This document shows, piece after piece, positions 26,413-34,502 of a stretch of DNA of 51,143 nt. This DNA comes from Planobispora longispora (GTDB taxonomy: Bacteria > Actinomycetota > Actinomycetes > Streptosporangiales > Streptosporangiaceae). Where the stretch lies: contig NZ_BOOH01000011.1 in the NCBI RefSeq assembly GCF_016863135.1, positions 107,141 through 158,283 on the forward strand, in the 5' to 3' direction. Position numbers and translations under genes: made by a program. Position 1 is the first letter of the stretch, and each line of letters begins with the position of its first letter. The notes beneath the pieces were generated by a model. That model saw only the letters and a program-made list of their open reading frames with translations. It made no database searches and was not told the DNA's origin.

Positions 26413-27135
26413 GTGACCCCCGGCCGCCTCGGCGAGATCCTCGGGACGCCGCCCACCCCGCGGGGGACGTGGGAGGACGAGGCGCTCTACGTGTCCCCGG
26501 CCGCGCTGCGCCGGGGTGAGCCGCCGCAGGAGCTGGCGGCGCGGGTGCGCGCGCTGCCCGGCGTGGCGGCCGTGCGGGTGCGGGCCGACGGCTTCCTGGA
26601 GATCGTGGCGGCCGTTCCCGGGGAACTGCTGGAGGAGATCGGCCCTCCCGGCCACGGGGAGGCGGCGGGTCACGGCGGTGCGGCGGGCGCGGGAGGCCGT
26701 ACGGCCCGGACCGGGCGGCAGGGGAGACCCGCAGAGGCGCCGTGGGCGTTCTCCCCGGGGACCTGGGACAACCCGGGCTTCGTCGTCGGCTACGCGCACG
26801 TCCGGGCGGCGGCCGTCCAGCGCTGGGCGGCCGAGCTGGGCGTGCCGGGGGAGTTCCGCCCGCGGGCGCTGTCCGGCGCCCGGGACCGGGCGGTGCTCAG
26901 GCTCCTGGCGGAGCTGCCGGGCCGGCGGGCGAGCCGCGACCCGGGCTGGGCGGCCTACGCCGAGCAGCTGGCGCTGGCCTACCACGACGCCTTCGAGCGG
27001 GCCCCGGCGCTGCCGGCGGGCGACGAGGCGCCGTCGGCGCTGCACGGGGCGCGGGTGCGGCTGGCGCGGGCCGTGCGAGACGTGCTGGCCGAGGTGCTGG
27101 GAGCGCTCGGCCTGCAGGCGCCCGCCCGGATGTGA
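26413..27135 (+). CDS. ArgRS-like protein lacking the catalytic core (NrtL-like)
   Basis: The N-terminal part (residues 30-78, with RGEPPQELAARVRALPGV) resembles the Add-1 domain of arginyl-tRNA synthetase. The C-terminal part (about 115-240, starting NPGFVVGYAHVRAAAVQ) resembles its DALR anticodon-binding helix bundle. The class I catalytic domain with HIGH and KMSKS that should lie between them is absent, replaced by a short Gly-rich linker. It probably binds tRNA but cannot charge it. I recall such proteins being named NrtL (ArgS-related anticodon-binding); this is unverified. It starts with GTG at 26413, 11 bases after the preceding gene. Confidence 0.75.
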   Translation: MTPGRLGEILGTPPTPRGTWEDEALYVSPAALRRGEPPQELAARVRALPGVAAVRVRADGFLEIVAAVPGELLEEIGPPGHGEAAGHGGAAGAGGRTARTGRQGRPAEAPWAFSPGTWDNPGFVVGYAHVRAAAVQRWAAELGVPGEFRPRALSGARDRAVLRLLAELPGRRASRDPGWAAYAEQLALAYHDAFERAPALPAGDEAPSALHGARVRLARAVRDVLAEVLGALGLQAPARM

Positions 27136-27140
27136 CGGGA

Positions 27141-27175
27141 CCGCCCCCGGCGCCGTGTTCCGGCGCCGGGGGCGG
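27141..27175. terminator. 14-bp perfect hairpin between convergent genes
   Basis: CCGCCCCCGGCGCC (27141-27154) pairs perfectly with 27162-27175 around a 7-base loop. It begins six bases after the stop of the ArgRS-like gene and lies 26 bases from the stop of the convergent secreted-protein gene, so it can serve both. Confidence 0.75.
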
Positions 27176-27200
27176 GCGGGCTCACGTCACCCGGATCGGC

Positions 27201-27608
27201 CTAGCAGAAGGGGGACCAGATGCAGTAGAGACCCTTCTTGTACTTCTTGAGCAGCTTGTAGATCACCCAGGGGAGGCTCTCGAAGGTCCTGGAGAAATCG
27301 TTCCAGCCCTTGCGGGCGGCGTCCTCCAGCTTCTGGAGAGCCCACATGCCGCCGGCGCGCTTCACGGCCTCGCAGGCCATCCGCATCTTCCAGTTCTTCA
27401 CCTTCTTGCACGGGTTCCGGCCGGCGGTCTCCGCCAGTGTCGCCGGGCCCGTCATGTTCACGGCGGCGACGGCGGCGGTGAACGCCGCCTCCGCCGTCGC
27501 GACGCGTACGGACGGTCCCGCCGTGGCCGCGTGCGCCGCGACCGGCGCCCCGGCGCTCATGACGGCGGCGGTCAGCACGGCCGCGGCCAGCTTCTTGGTG
27601 GGTCCCAT
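27201..27608 (-). CDS. secreted cationic protein with four cysteines
   Basis: The 135-residue protein has a clear signal peptide (MGPTKKLAAAVLTAAV, cleavage likely after AHA at about 27). A neutral Ala-rich propeptide-like segment follows to about residue 60. The C-terminal 70 residues are strongly basic and amphipathic, with KKVKNWKMR, VIYKLLKKYKKG and several Trp. Cysteines at about 67, 79, 129 and 135 allow two disulfides; the last two close a small loop at the very C-terminus (CIWSPFC). AAGGAG precedes the ATG. This composition resembles antimicrobial or membrane-active peptides, but no family is recognised. The SARP-like repeats upstream suggest control by the adjacent regulator. Confidence 0.72.
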   Translation of the reverse strand: MGPTKKLAAAVLTAAVMSAGAPVAAHAATAGPSVRVATAEAAFTAAVAAVNMTGPATLAETAGRNPCKKVKNWKMRMACEAVKRAGGMWALQKLEDAARKGWNDFSRTFESLPWVIYKLLKKYKKGLYCIWSPFC

Positions 27609-27747
27609 GTGCGGTTCTCCTTCTTGTCGTCCGTCGAGGCCGGCGCCGTGGCCCGGTCGCCGCGGGAGGTCTCCGTCTGAAGTCCCGCGCCGCCGGTGCC
27701 GCCGTTCGCGAGGGCGTCCGGTGGTCTCCGCCGGTCTTGCTGACAGG

Positions 27748-27782
27748 AAGGTAGGGCGGGGCGCGTTGAGGAAATGTTGAGG
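27748..27782 (-). promoter_or_regulatory. heptamer direct repeats typical of SARP binding, with -10
   Basis: On the minus strand CCTCAAC occurs at 27782-27776 and again at 27771-27765, separated by ATTT, an 11-base period. A third, diverged heptamer CCCGCCC follows at the same spacing (27760-27754). TACCTT at 27753-27748 is a plausible -10. SARP regulators bind heptamer direct repeats spaced 11 bases apart just upstream of -10. The site lies between the SARP gene's stop and the secreted-protein gene, about 140 bases before that start codon. Confidence 0.55.
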
Positions 27783-27787
27783 ATCCG

Positions 27788-30373
27788 TCAGGCCCGCGCC
27801 AGCAGGTCGAGCGCCTCGTCCCTGCCGCGGTCGTCGCCGATCTCGTCGAAGGTCCTCATCGCCTCCCCCGCCAGGGCGCGCGCCCGGTCCGGGGCGCCCT
27901 CGGCGAGGTTGACGCGCGCGAGCGCCAGGAGAGCGCGGGCGTCGAGCAGCCGGTCGCCCAGGCGTACGGCGATGCCCCGCGCCTGCTCCGCCGCCTGCCG
28001 GGCGTCGGCGGCCAGGCGCTGCGCCAGCCGTACGCCGGCCAGCTCCAGCAGCGCGTCGGCCTGGCGGTGCCGGTCGGCCAGGCCGGCGAAGAGTCCGGCG
28101 GACTCGGTCAGCCGGCCGACGGCCTCGTCCGGGCGTCCGGTGCGTCCCAGCACGGCGCCCAGGGCGTGGAGCGTCTCCGCGGCGTCGCGGGGGTTGCCGG
28201 CGGAGCCGAGGCAGGCGGTGAGGGTGCGCTCGGCTCTGGCGGCGTCGCCGAGCTCGAACTGGACCTGGCCGAGCCTGCGCCTGGTCCGCGTCACGTTGTC
28301 GCCGTCGCCTTCCCGCAGGAACACGCCCAGCGCGAGCCTGAGCCGGTCGTGCGCGAGGTCCCAGCGCCGCTCCGCGCGGTGCAGGTCCCCCTGGTCGCGC
28401 AGGATGAGGGCCTCGCCCCGGAGGTCTCCCGCGCGGCGGGCCGCCAGCAGCGCGAGCTCGGTCACCTGCCGCCAGTCGTCGAGGAAGCGGTGGCGGTCGA
28501 GGAACGGCACGAGCAGGTGCGCGAGCCGCCGGCACTCGTCGTCGAGCCCGGCCCGGTGGAGCTCGGCGGTCAGGCCGACCAGGAACGCCCGCTCGGCCCG
28601 CAGCCACTCGACCGACTCGCGGATGTCCCTGGTGGCGGACGCCTCCCGCAGATCACCGGAGATCAGGGGGAAACGGGAGGACCGGACCCGGACCACGGCC
28701 GCGGCGGCCAGGTCGGCGAGGACGTCGCGGATCTCCCCCTCGCCCAGGAGGCCGCGGGCGAACAGCCGGGTCAGGGGGTGCATCCGGTAGCGGGCCTGAC
28801 CCGCGACGTCGATGACGTGCCTCTCCAGCAGGCCGGCCTCCACCAGCGTCTCGGCCTCGCCGCCGCAGCGCGCGGCCGCCCATTCGGCGAAGTCGTTCCC
28901 GGGCAGGGCGCCGAGCGCCCGCAGGCTGCGGCGGGCCTTCTCCGGCAGCCCGTCGTAGCCGATGGAGAACACGCTCCGCAGCGCCTGGTCGCCGACGTTC
29001 AGCCGGTCGAGGCGGCTGCGCTCGTCCTCCAGCAGCCGGACCAGGTAGCCGACGGTCCAGTCGGGCCGGGCGGCCAGCCAGGAGCCGACGATGCGCAGCG
29101 CGATGGGGAGGCCATCGCAGATCCTGACAAGTTCCGATACGTCGCCGCGGTCGGGGCCGATCAGCTTGACCAGCAGCTCCGCCGCGGCGTCGTCGTCGAG
29201 CACGCCCACCGGCACGCGGGCCGCACCGGTCAGCCCGCCGAGCGCGGACCGGCTCGTCACCACCGTGGGGCAGGCCGTCAGCAGCGGCCGTACCTGGCCC
29301 TCGTCGGAGGCGTTGTCGAGCAGAACGAGCAGCCGCCGGTTGGCCGCGTACGTGCGCAGCAGCCGCTCCCGCTGCTCGGCGGTGGCGGGCACGGCCTGGG
29401 CCGGGCAGCCCAGCCAGCGCAGGAAGTCCTCCAGCACGGCCGCGGGGGAGGACGCCTCGCGCAGGTCCGCGTACAGGATTCCGTCCGGGAAGGACTCCCG
29501 GCGGCGCCACGTGGCGTGGACGGCGAGCGCCGACTTGCCCACGCCCGCGGGGCCGTGGACGACGACGTGGCCGCCGATCACCCGGTCGACCAGGTCCTGC
29601 CGGTCGGTGAAGTGCGCCACGTCGTGGGGGAGGAGCACCGGCGGGCCCGCCGAGACGTGCAGGGAGACGTCGTCGTGGAGCATCCGGTGGTAGAGGAGCT
29701 GGATCTCGGGATCGGGCTCGATGGCGTGCCCGTCGTCGAGCTCGTCGCGGAGCGCCGAGTAGGCGGTCAGGGCGTCCACGCGGCGGCCGCTGCGGTAGAG
29801 CGCGAGCATGTACTGGCCGCGGAAGCGCTGCCAGGAAGGATGGCGCGTCACCAGCTGCCGCAGCTCGGCCAGGACCTCACGGTGCCGGCCCGCGTCCAGG
29901 TCGAGGCCGATGCGGCGGTCGAGGGCCAGCAGGCGCAGCTCCTCCAGCTCCTCGCGCAGCCGTCCGGTCTCCACCCAGCGCAGGCCCTCGGGGTCCACGT
30001 CCGCCAGCACGGGGCCCCGCCACAGGGCGAGGGCTTCGAGCAGGTCGTCGCGCTCTCCGCGGGCCACCAGCCGCCTGAAGCGGTCGAGGTCGAGCTGGTC
30101 CTCCCCGACGGCCAGCGTGTAGGTTCCCGCGACCGTGGTGATCACGTCTTTGCCGATCAGCCGCCTGAGCTGGCCGATGTAACCCCGCACGAGGGAGTCG
30201 GAGCGCTCGCCCTCCTCGTGCGGCCACAGCAGCGCGCGTAATCGCTCCACGGTCAGCGGCCGCCGGGCGTTCAGCACGAATATCGCCAGCAAGTCCCTGT
30301 GCTTGGGCGCGGTGGGGGTGCGATCCCGTGTGCCGTCCCGCACCTCAAGAGGCCCCATGATGCGAAATTCCAC
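27788..30373 (-). CDS. AfsR/SARP-family regulator with NB-ARC and TPR domains
   Basis: The 861-residue activator begins MEFRIMGPLEV, the characteristic SARP start. A winged-helix DNA-binding domain (about 1-90) is followed by the bacterial transcriptional activation domain (about 95-240), an NB-ARC ATPase with Walker A GPAGVGKSA (about 274-282) and Walker B RRLLVLLDNA, and C-terminal TPR-like helices (about 590-861). I chose GTG 30373 because AAAGGA lies six bases upstream and the family start fits. An ATG at 30391 would add six residues, and the longer upstream frame is spurious. It is divergent from a Ser/Thr kinase gene, as expected for an AfsR-type regulator controlled by phosphorylation (inference). 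Confidence 0.92.
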   Translation of the reverse strand: MEFRIMGPLEVRDGTRDRTPTAPKHRDLLAIFVLNARRPLTVERLRALLWPHEEGERSDSLVRGYIGQLRRLIGKDVITTVAGTYTLAVGEDQLDLDRFRRLVARGERDDLLEALALWRGPVLADVDPEGLRWVETGRLREELEELRLLALDRRIGLDLDAGRHREVLAELRQLVTRHPSWQRFRGQYMLALYRSGRRVDALTAYSALRDELDDGHAIEPDPEIQLLYHRMLHDDVSLHVSAGPPVLLPHDVAHFTDRQDLVDRVIGGHVVVHGPAGVGKSALAVHATWRRRESFPDGILYADLREASSPAAVLEDFLRWLGCPAQAVPATAEQRERLLRTYAANRRLLVLLDNASDEGQVRPLLTACPTVVTSRSALGGLTGAARVPVGVLDDDAAAELLVKLIGPDRGDVSELVRICDGLPIALRIVGSWLAARPDWTVGYLVRLLEDERSRLDRLNVGDQALRSVFSIGYDGLPEKARRSLRALGALPGNDFAEWAAARCGGEAETLVEAGLLERHVIDVAGQARYRMHPLTRLFARGLLGEGEIRDVLADLAAAAVVRVRSSRFPLISGDLREASATRDIRESVEWLRAERAFLVGLTAELHRAGLDDECRRLAHLLVPFLDRHRFLDDWRQVTELALLAARRAGDLRGEALILRDQGDLHRAERRWDLAHDRLRLALGVFLREGDGDNVTRTRRRLGQVQFELGDAARAERTLTACLGSAGNPRDAAETLHALGAVLGRTGRPDEAVGRLTESAGLFAGLADRHRQADALLELAGVRLAQRLAADARQAAEQARGIAVRLGDRLLDARALLALARVNLAEGAPDRARALAGEAMRTFDEIGDDRGRDEALDLLARA

Positions 30374-30430
30374 TTCGGATCCTTTATTCATCAGCAAATG
30401 ACGATTTAATGCGCCAGAATTCCATATTTG
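30374..30430. promoter_or_regulatory. 57-bp AT-rich divergent promoter region
   Basis: The gap between SARP and kinase starts is unusually AT-rich (ATTTAAT at about 30404, CATATT at 30423) and very short, so the two promoters must overlap or face each other. TTTAAT on the plus strand and ATTAAAT on the minus strand are candidate -10 elements. The kinase has no ribosome site before its ATG at 30431. Confidence 0.45.
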
Positions 30431-33400
30431 ATGGATGCTCTCACTCCTTCTGACCCGTACCGGTTGGGACGGTACTGGCTGGCCGGGCGGCTCGGCTCCG
30501 GCGGCCAGGGCGTGGTCTACGAGGCGTACGGCGAGGCGGGCGAGCGCGTCGCGGTCAAGGTGCCCAGGGTCGACGATCCCGCGTCCAGGGCCCGGCTGGC
30601 CAGGGAGGCGGCGGCCGCCCAGCGGGTGGCCTCGTTCTGCACGGCCAGGATCATCGAGGTCAGGACCGACGTCGCCCGGCCGTACATCGTCAGCGAGTAC
30701 GTCCCCGGCCCCAACCTGCGGCAGGTGATCGCCGAGGCGGGGCCGTACCGGGATGACGCGCTGCTGCGGCTGGCGATCGGGGCCGCCACCGCGCTGACCG
30801 CCATCCACCAGGCCGAGGTGGTGCACCGCGACCTGAAACCCGACAACATCATCCTCAGCTCCGACGGGCCGCGGGTCATCGACTTCGGCGTCGCGCGGGA
30901 GACCGGCCCCACCACGACGGGACCGATCATGGGGACGCCCGCCTACATGGCGCCCGAGGTCCTGGCGGGCCGCGGCGCCACGGCCGCCGCCGACGTCTGG
31001 GCGTGGGGACTGGTGGTGCTGTTCGCCGCCTCGGGGCGAGACGCCGTGCAGGGCGAGGATCCCGCCGCCCTCATGACCGCCGTGCTCGACCTCCGTCCCG
31101 ACGTGGGCGGCCTGACGGAACCCCTGGCCGCCCTCGTGACGGCGGCGCTCGCACGCGACCCCGCCGACCGGCCCGCGGCCAGGGACCTCCTGCTCGCCCT
31201 GCTCGGCGACGTGGAGGGCGACCGGCTGCTGGACGAGGGCGGGAACGCCGCCGCCCCGCTCGCCGGGACCGCGGACCCCGACCTGGGCGCCATCGCCGAG
31301 GAGCTCTTCGAGGAGCTCTCCGAGGACGAACGGGCGGTCGCGCCCGACGTCTTCCTGCGGATGGTCGGCGACGACGACACGATCAGGCAGGTGCCCCGGG
31401 AGGAACTCGCCGGCGCCGAGGCCGTGGACTCCCTGCTCGCCCTGTACGGCGCGGCGGGGCTGGTCACCGCGGAGGAGTCGGCGTACACGCTGGCCAGACC
31501 CGCCCTGATCAACGCCTGGCCGCGGCTGCGGCAGTGGGTGGCGGACAACCGCCAGGGCCTCCCCGTCCACCGGCGGCTGACCGAGGCCGCCCGGTTCTGG
31601 GACGACCACGGCCGCAAGCCCGGTGACCTGCTGCACGGCTCCAACCTCGACAGGACGCTGCGGTGGGCCGCCACGGAGCGCAGGGACATCACGCTGCTCG
31701 ACCTGGAGCGCGCGTTCCTCGACGCGGCGGCCGGGCAGGCGCGGAGCCGGTCCCGGCGCCGCGCCCTGCTGGCCGCCGCGCTCGCCGTCCTGCTGGTCGC
31801 GGCGCTGGGGGCGCTCGGGCTGGCCGAGTACCGGCGCGGGATCTCCGACCGCCAGCGCGACGAGGCGACCGCCCGATCGCTCGCGCTGCGCGCGGCGGGC
31901 CTGCGCGAGACCGACCCCCGGCGGTCGATGCTGCTGAGCGTGGCGGCCTACCGCCTGGCCCCCTCGCTGCCCGAGACCCGCGGGGCGTTGTACGAATCCC
32001 TGTCCCAGCCCGTGGTCGACTCGTTCGCGGACCCGCATGCCAGTCCGGACACGGTCTACGCCCTCAGCCAGGACGGTGGCACGCTCGCGGCGGTCCTGAA
32101 CGGTCGGGTGCGGCTCTGGGACGTACGGACACACAACCAGATTCGTGCCTTCGCCGGCGTGAGCACGACAGTCAGAAAGGCGGCGCTCAGTCCCGATCTC
32201 AGAACACTGGCGCTCCAGGACGACCGCGACGTGCGGCTGTGGGACGTCTCCACAGGCAGGCCCACCGGCGGAGGATTCGCGGTGGGAGCCGAGGAGGCTC
32301 AACCGGACGACATGGTCTTCGATCGCTCTGGACGGCTCTTGGCCGTGCCCGAGAGCATCTACGCGACCCGATGGTGGGACCTGGCAAGCCGTACGCGCCT
32401 CCAGGCAGGGTCGGGTGCCGGTTTGGACGTGGTGAACACGGACCACAGCATGGGAATCGTGTTCACCACGGGAGAAGGCAGAGCCGAACTGTGGGATCTG
32501 CGCGGGCGGAAGCGCCTCCACGCCCCCTGGCTCCCTCTGAAAGAGGATTTCGAAAGAGCGGAGTTCAGCAGCGATGGCCGGATCCTCGTGCTGATCACGA
32601 CCGTGTCGGACGAGACACGGCTGCTTGTCAGGAGAGTGCCCTCCGGTGAATTGGTCGCGCAGTACTCGGGTGAGGCCACCGCATGGCTCGCCTTCAGCAC
32701 CCGGTTCCTGGCGCACTGGAGCAATCTCGGGGAACTGGTCGTGCGCCGGCGCTCCGACGCGCACGTCGTCATGGAACGGAAATTGCGCGAATTGCCCGAC
32801 GGCCTCCGCATCGACGAAGCCGATCGGGCGCTACGAGTGATCACAGACGGTGGAAGAATCTACACGCTCGACATCTCGTACCTGTTCGACGAGTCCGTGA
32901 CCGCAGGCGCGCCGGGCAATATAGGGCTGCTGGGGCCGGACGGACGGATCCTCGCGATCGGCACGGATTCCGGCACGCGGCTCTGGGACGTCCGCGACGA
33001 TCGGCAGATCGCGGCACCCGTCAGAGGGAGGGCCAACGTACTCGCCTTCAGCGCGGACGGCAGGCGTGTCGCCGCCGCGAACACGGCGGGCAGACATGTG
33101 AGGGTCGTCGACGCCGTCTCCGGCAGGATGCTCGTTCTCTTCGAGGTCTCCGACAGGCGGGCGACGGGTGTCGACGGCGTGGCCTTCAGCCCGGACGGCG
33201 GCACGCTGGCGGTGTCGCCCACCGGGCTGGACGGCACGCTGCCCGTGGAGTTGAGAAGCCTCAAAACCGGCTCCGTCACCGCCGCCGATGTGAGGAGCGG
33301 AGGCGCCATGACCTTCCGTCCCGACGGGAAGCTTCTCGTGACCGGTCCCGTCCCCGAACTTCTCGATCTGGCGAACGGCGCCCGGCGTCCGCAGCCCGAA

Positions 33401-33868
33401 GGATTGGGCAGCCTCTCGAGCCCGTACGCCTTCCGCCCCGACGGAGGGCTCGCGGCCTTCAGCGGATCCGGCCGGATCTCGCTGTGGGATGCCGGCCTCA
33501 CCTCTGCTGTCGGAGATCTTCCCACCGCGGGCGAGAGCGAGTTTCTGGTCTGGTCGCCCGACGGGCGCACACTTGCCTCATACGAGTTCGGTGACCGGAT
33601 CCGGCTGTGGGACGTGCCGAGCAGACAGCCTCTGGGGGTCGTGTTCGACGGCTTGATGGAGTACGGCTTCGGCGCGACCGCCTCGATGGCGTTCAGCGCG
33701 GACGGCAGAACGCTGTACAGCGCGACACCGGAGGGCGTCGTACGGGGGCATCCCTTGGACGGCGAACAGGCCGCGGCAGCGGTCTGCGCGCGGGCCGGTC
33801 GGGCCATGACCCCGCAGGAACAGCAGCGTCATCTCCCGGAAATCCAGCGTGCCGAGGTGTGCGGGTAA
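30431..33868 (+). CDS. membrane Ser/Thr protein kinase fused to STAND-like helical region and WD40 propeller
   Basis: The 1145-residue protein has a complete Hanks kinase domain (1-275): GSGGQGVVYEA loop, Lys43 in VAVK, HRDLKPDN with Asp134, DFG at 151-153 and APE at 174-176. Residues 290-435 match the winged-helix region that normally follows the NTPase in nSTAND1 proteins (LSEDERAVAPDVFLRMV, ALINAWPRLRQWVADNRQGL, HRRLTEAARFWDDHG). One membrane helix lies at about 444-466. The rest (about 520-1120) is a beta-propeller with WD40 blades (RLWDVRTHNQ, AFSADGRRVAAA, AFSPDGGTLAVS), predicted outside the cell. There is no P-loop NTPase. The best start is ATG at 30431; the TTG at 30428 is in frame. 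It probably phosphorylates the divergent SARP regulator (inference). Confidence 0.88.
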   Translation: MDALTPSDPYRLGRYWLAGRLGSGGQGVVYEAYGEAGERVAVKVPRVDDPASRARLAREAAAAQRVASFCTARIIEVRTDVARPYIVSEYVPGPNLRQVIAEAGPYRDDALLRLAIGAATALTAIHQAEVVHRDLKPDNIILSSDGPRVIDFGVARETGPTTTGPIMGTPAYMAPEVLAGRGATAAADVWAWGLVVLFAASGRDAVQGEDPAALMTAVLDLRPDVGGLTEPLAALVTAALARDPADRPAARDLLLALLGDVEGDRLLDEGGNAAAPLAGTADPDLGAIAEELFEELSEDERAVAPDVFLRMVGDDDTIRQVPREELAGAEAVDSLLALYGAAGLVTAEESAYTLARPALINAWPRLRQWVADNRQGLPVHRRLTEAARFWDDHGRKPGDLLHGSNLDRTLRWAATERRDITLLDLERAFLDAAAGQARSRSRRRALLAAALAVLLVAALGALGLAEYRRGISDRQRDEATARSLALRAAGLRETDPRRSMLLSVAAYRLAPSLPETRGALYESLSQPVVDSFADPHASPDTVYALSQDGGTLAAVLNGRVRLWDVRTHNQIRAFAGVSTTVRKAALSPDLRTLALQDDRDVRLWDVSTGRPTGGGFAVGAEEAQPDDMVFDRSGRLLAVPESIYATRWWDLASRTRLQAGSGAGLDVVNTDHSMGIVFTTGEGRAELWDLRGRKRLHAPWLPLKEDFERAEFSSDGRILVLITTVSDETRLLVRRVPSGELVAQYSGEATAWLAFSTRFLAHWSNLGELVVRRRSDAHVVMERKLRELPDGLRIDEADRALRVITDGGRIYTLDISYLFDESVTAGAPGNIGLLGPDGRILAIGTDSGTRLWDVRDDRQIAAPVRGRANVLAFSADGRRVAAANTAGRHVRVVDAVSGRMLVLFEVSDRRATGVDGVAFSPDGGTLAVSPTGLDGTLPVELRSLKTGSVTAADVRSGGAMTFRPDGKLLVTGPVPELLDLANGARRPQPEGLGSLSSPYAFRPDGGLAAFSGSGRISLWDAGLTSAVGDLPTAGESEFLVWSPDGRTLASYEFGDRIRLWDVPSRQPLGVVFDGLMEYGFGATASMAFSADGRTLYSATPEGVVRGHPLDGEQAAAAVCARAGRAMTPQEQQRHLPEIQRAEVCG

Positions 33869-34049
33869 ACCCGGAAGAGCATGTTGAAGCGAGCTGTAAG
33901 CGCGGCTGGATTATCCAGGTGGTTTCGTCGTCCAGTCCATGAATTGCAATTGAATTTTTCGGCCTTCCTTGCGGTGGTCATATGCCGGCTGTAATCTTCC
34001 GAAAAGATATTGGACGACCGGCGTCCACCCGTCCCGTCAAGGAGGAAGA
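33869..34049. promoter_or_regulatory. AT-rich promoter region of NlpC/P60-like gene
   Basis: These 181 bases are much less GC-rich than the flanking genes. AATTGCAATT at 33942-33951 is a perfect palindrome followed by GAATTTTTC. The ribosome site AAGGAGG at 34039-34045 is the strongest in the window. The base composition matches that of the gene it serves rather than its neighbours. Confidence 0.45.
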
Positions 34050-34502
34050 ATGCGCTTCCAGCGATTCGCCGTAATTGCGTTTGTCGTCGGGCTCTCGGCG
34101 GCGTCAACCATTCCCGCGCATGCGGCGACCGCGGCCGTGATTTCGAGCGCAGGTCCTCAGGCAGCGCTTGACTACGCTTACGATCAGATCGGTAAGGAAT
34201 ACTGTTACGGCGGCACAGGTCCCTCCTGTTTTGATGCGTCGGGGTTGACCAAGAAGGCATGGGCTGCAGGAGGGGTGACACTGCCGAGAACTATCGGCGC
34301 ACAGTACTCGGTCACTCGCAGGGTGAGATACGGCGGACTTCGGCCAGGGGATCTGGTCTTCTTTTCTGATCTTGGGCACGTCGGCATATATGTGGGCTCG
34401 GGGAAGATGATTCACGCCCCGCGCACGGGAAGGGATATCGAAATGGTCAGTATAACCTCGGGGTATTATCGCTCGGAATACTACGGGGCTGGACGCCCGT
34501 AG
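34050..34502 (+). CDS. secreted NlpC/P60-like protein lacking the catalytic cysteine
   Basis: The 150-residue protein has a signal peptide (VIAFVVGLSAASTIPAHA) and one NlpC/P60 domain. Active members read DCSGL at the nucleophile; here the sequence is CFDASGLTKKAW, so the Cys is replaced by Ala63 (GCG). A Cys sits three residues earlier, at 60. The catalytic His (GHVGIYVG, about 110) and the third polar residue (HAP, about 122) are kept. It may bind peptidoglycan without cutting it, or Cys60 may substitute. Codons use far more A/T in third position than neighbouring genes (TGT, TTT, GAT, TAT), which suggests recent transfer. The start ATG has an excellent ribosome site. Confidence 0.85.
   Translation: MRFQRFAVIAFVVGLSAASTIPAHAATAAVISSAGPQAALDYAYDQIGKEYCYGGTGPSCFDASGLTKKAWAAGGVTLPRTIGAQYSVTRRVRYGGLRPGDLVFFSDLGHVGIYVGSGKMIHAPRTGRDIEMVSITSGYYRSEYYGAGRP

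Noticed and set aside
27788-32764. A 1658-residue leftward ORF that would extend the SARP regulator into the kinase gene
   Set aside because: The SARP family start MEFRIMGPLEV with AAAGGA upstream fixes the start at 30373. The rest is antisense to an intact kinase gene.
33869-34502. Insertion sequence carrying the AT-rich NlpC/P60 gene
   Set aside because: No transposase, terminal inverted repeats or target duplication was visible at either edge, so only lateral transfer or recombination is suggested.
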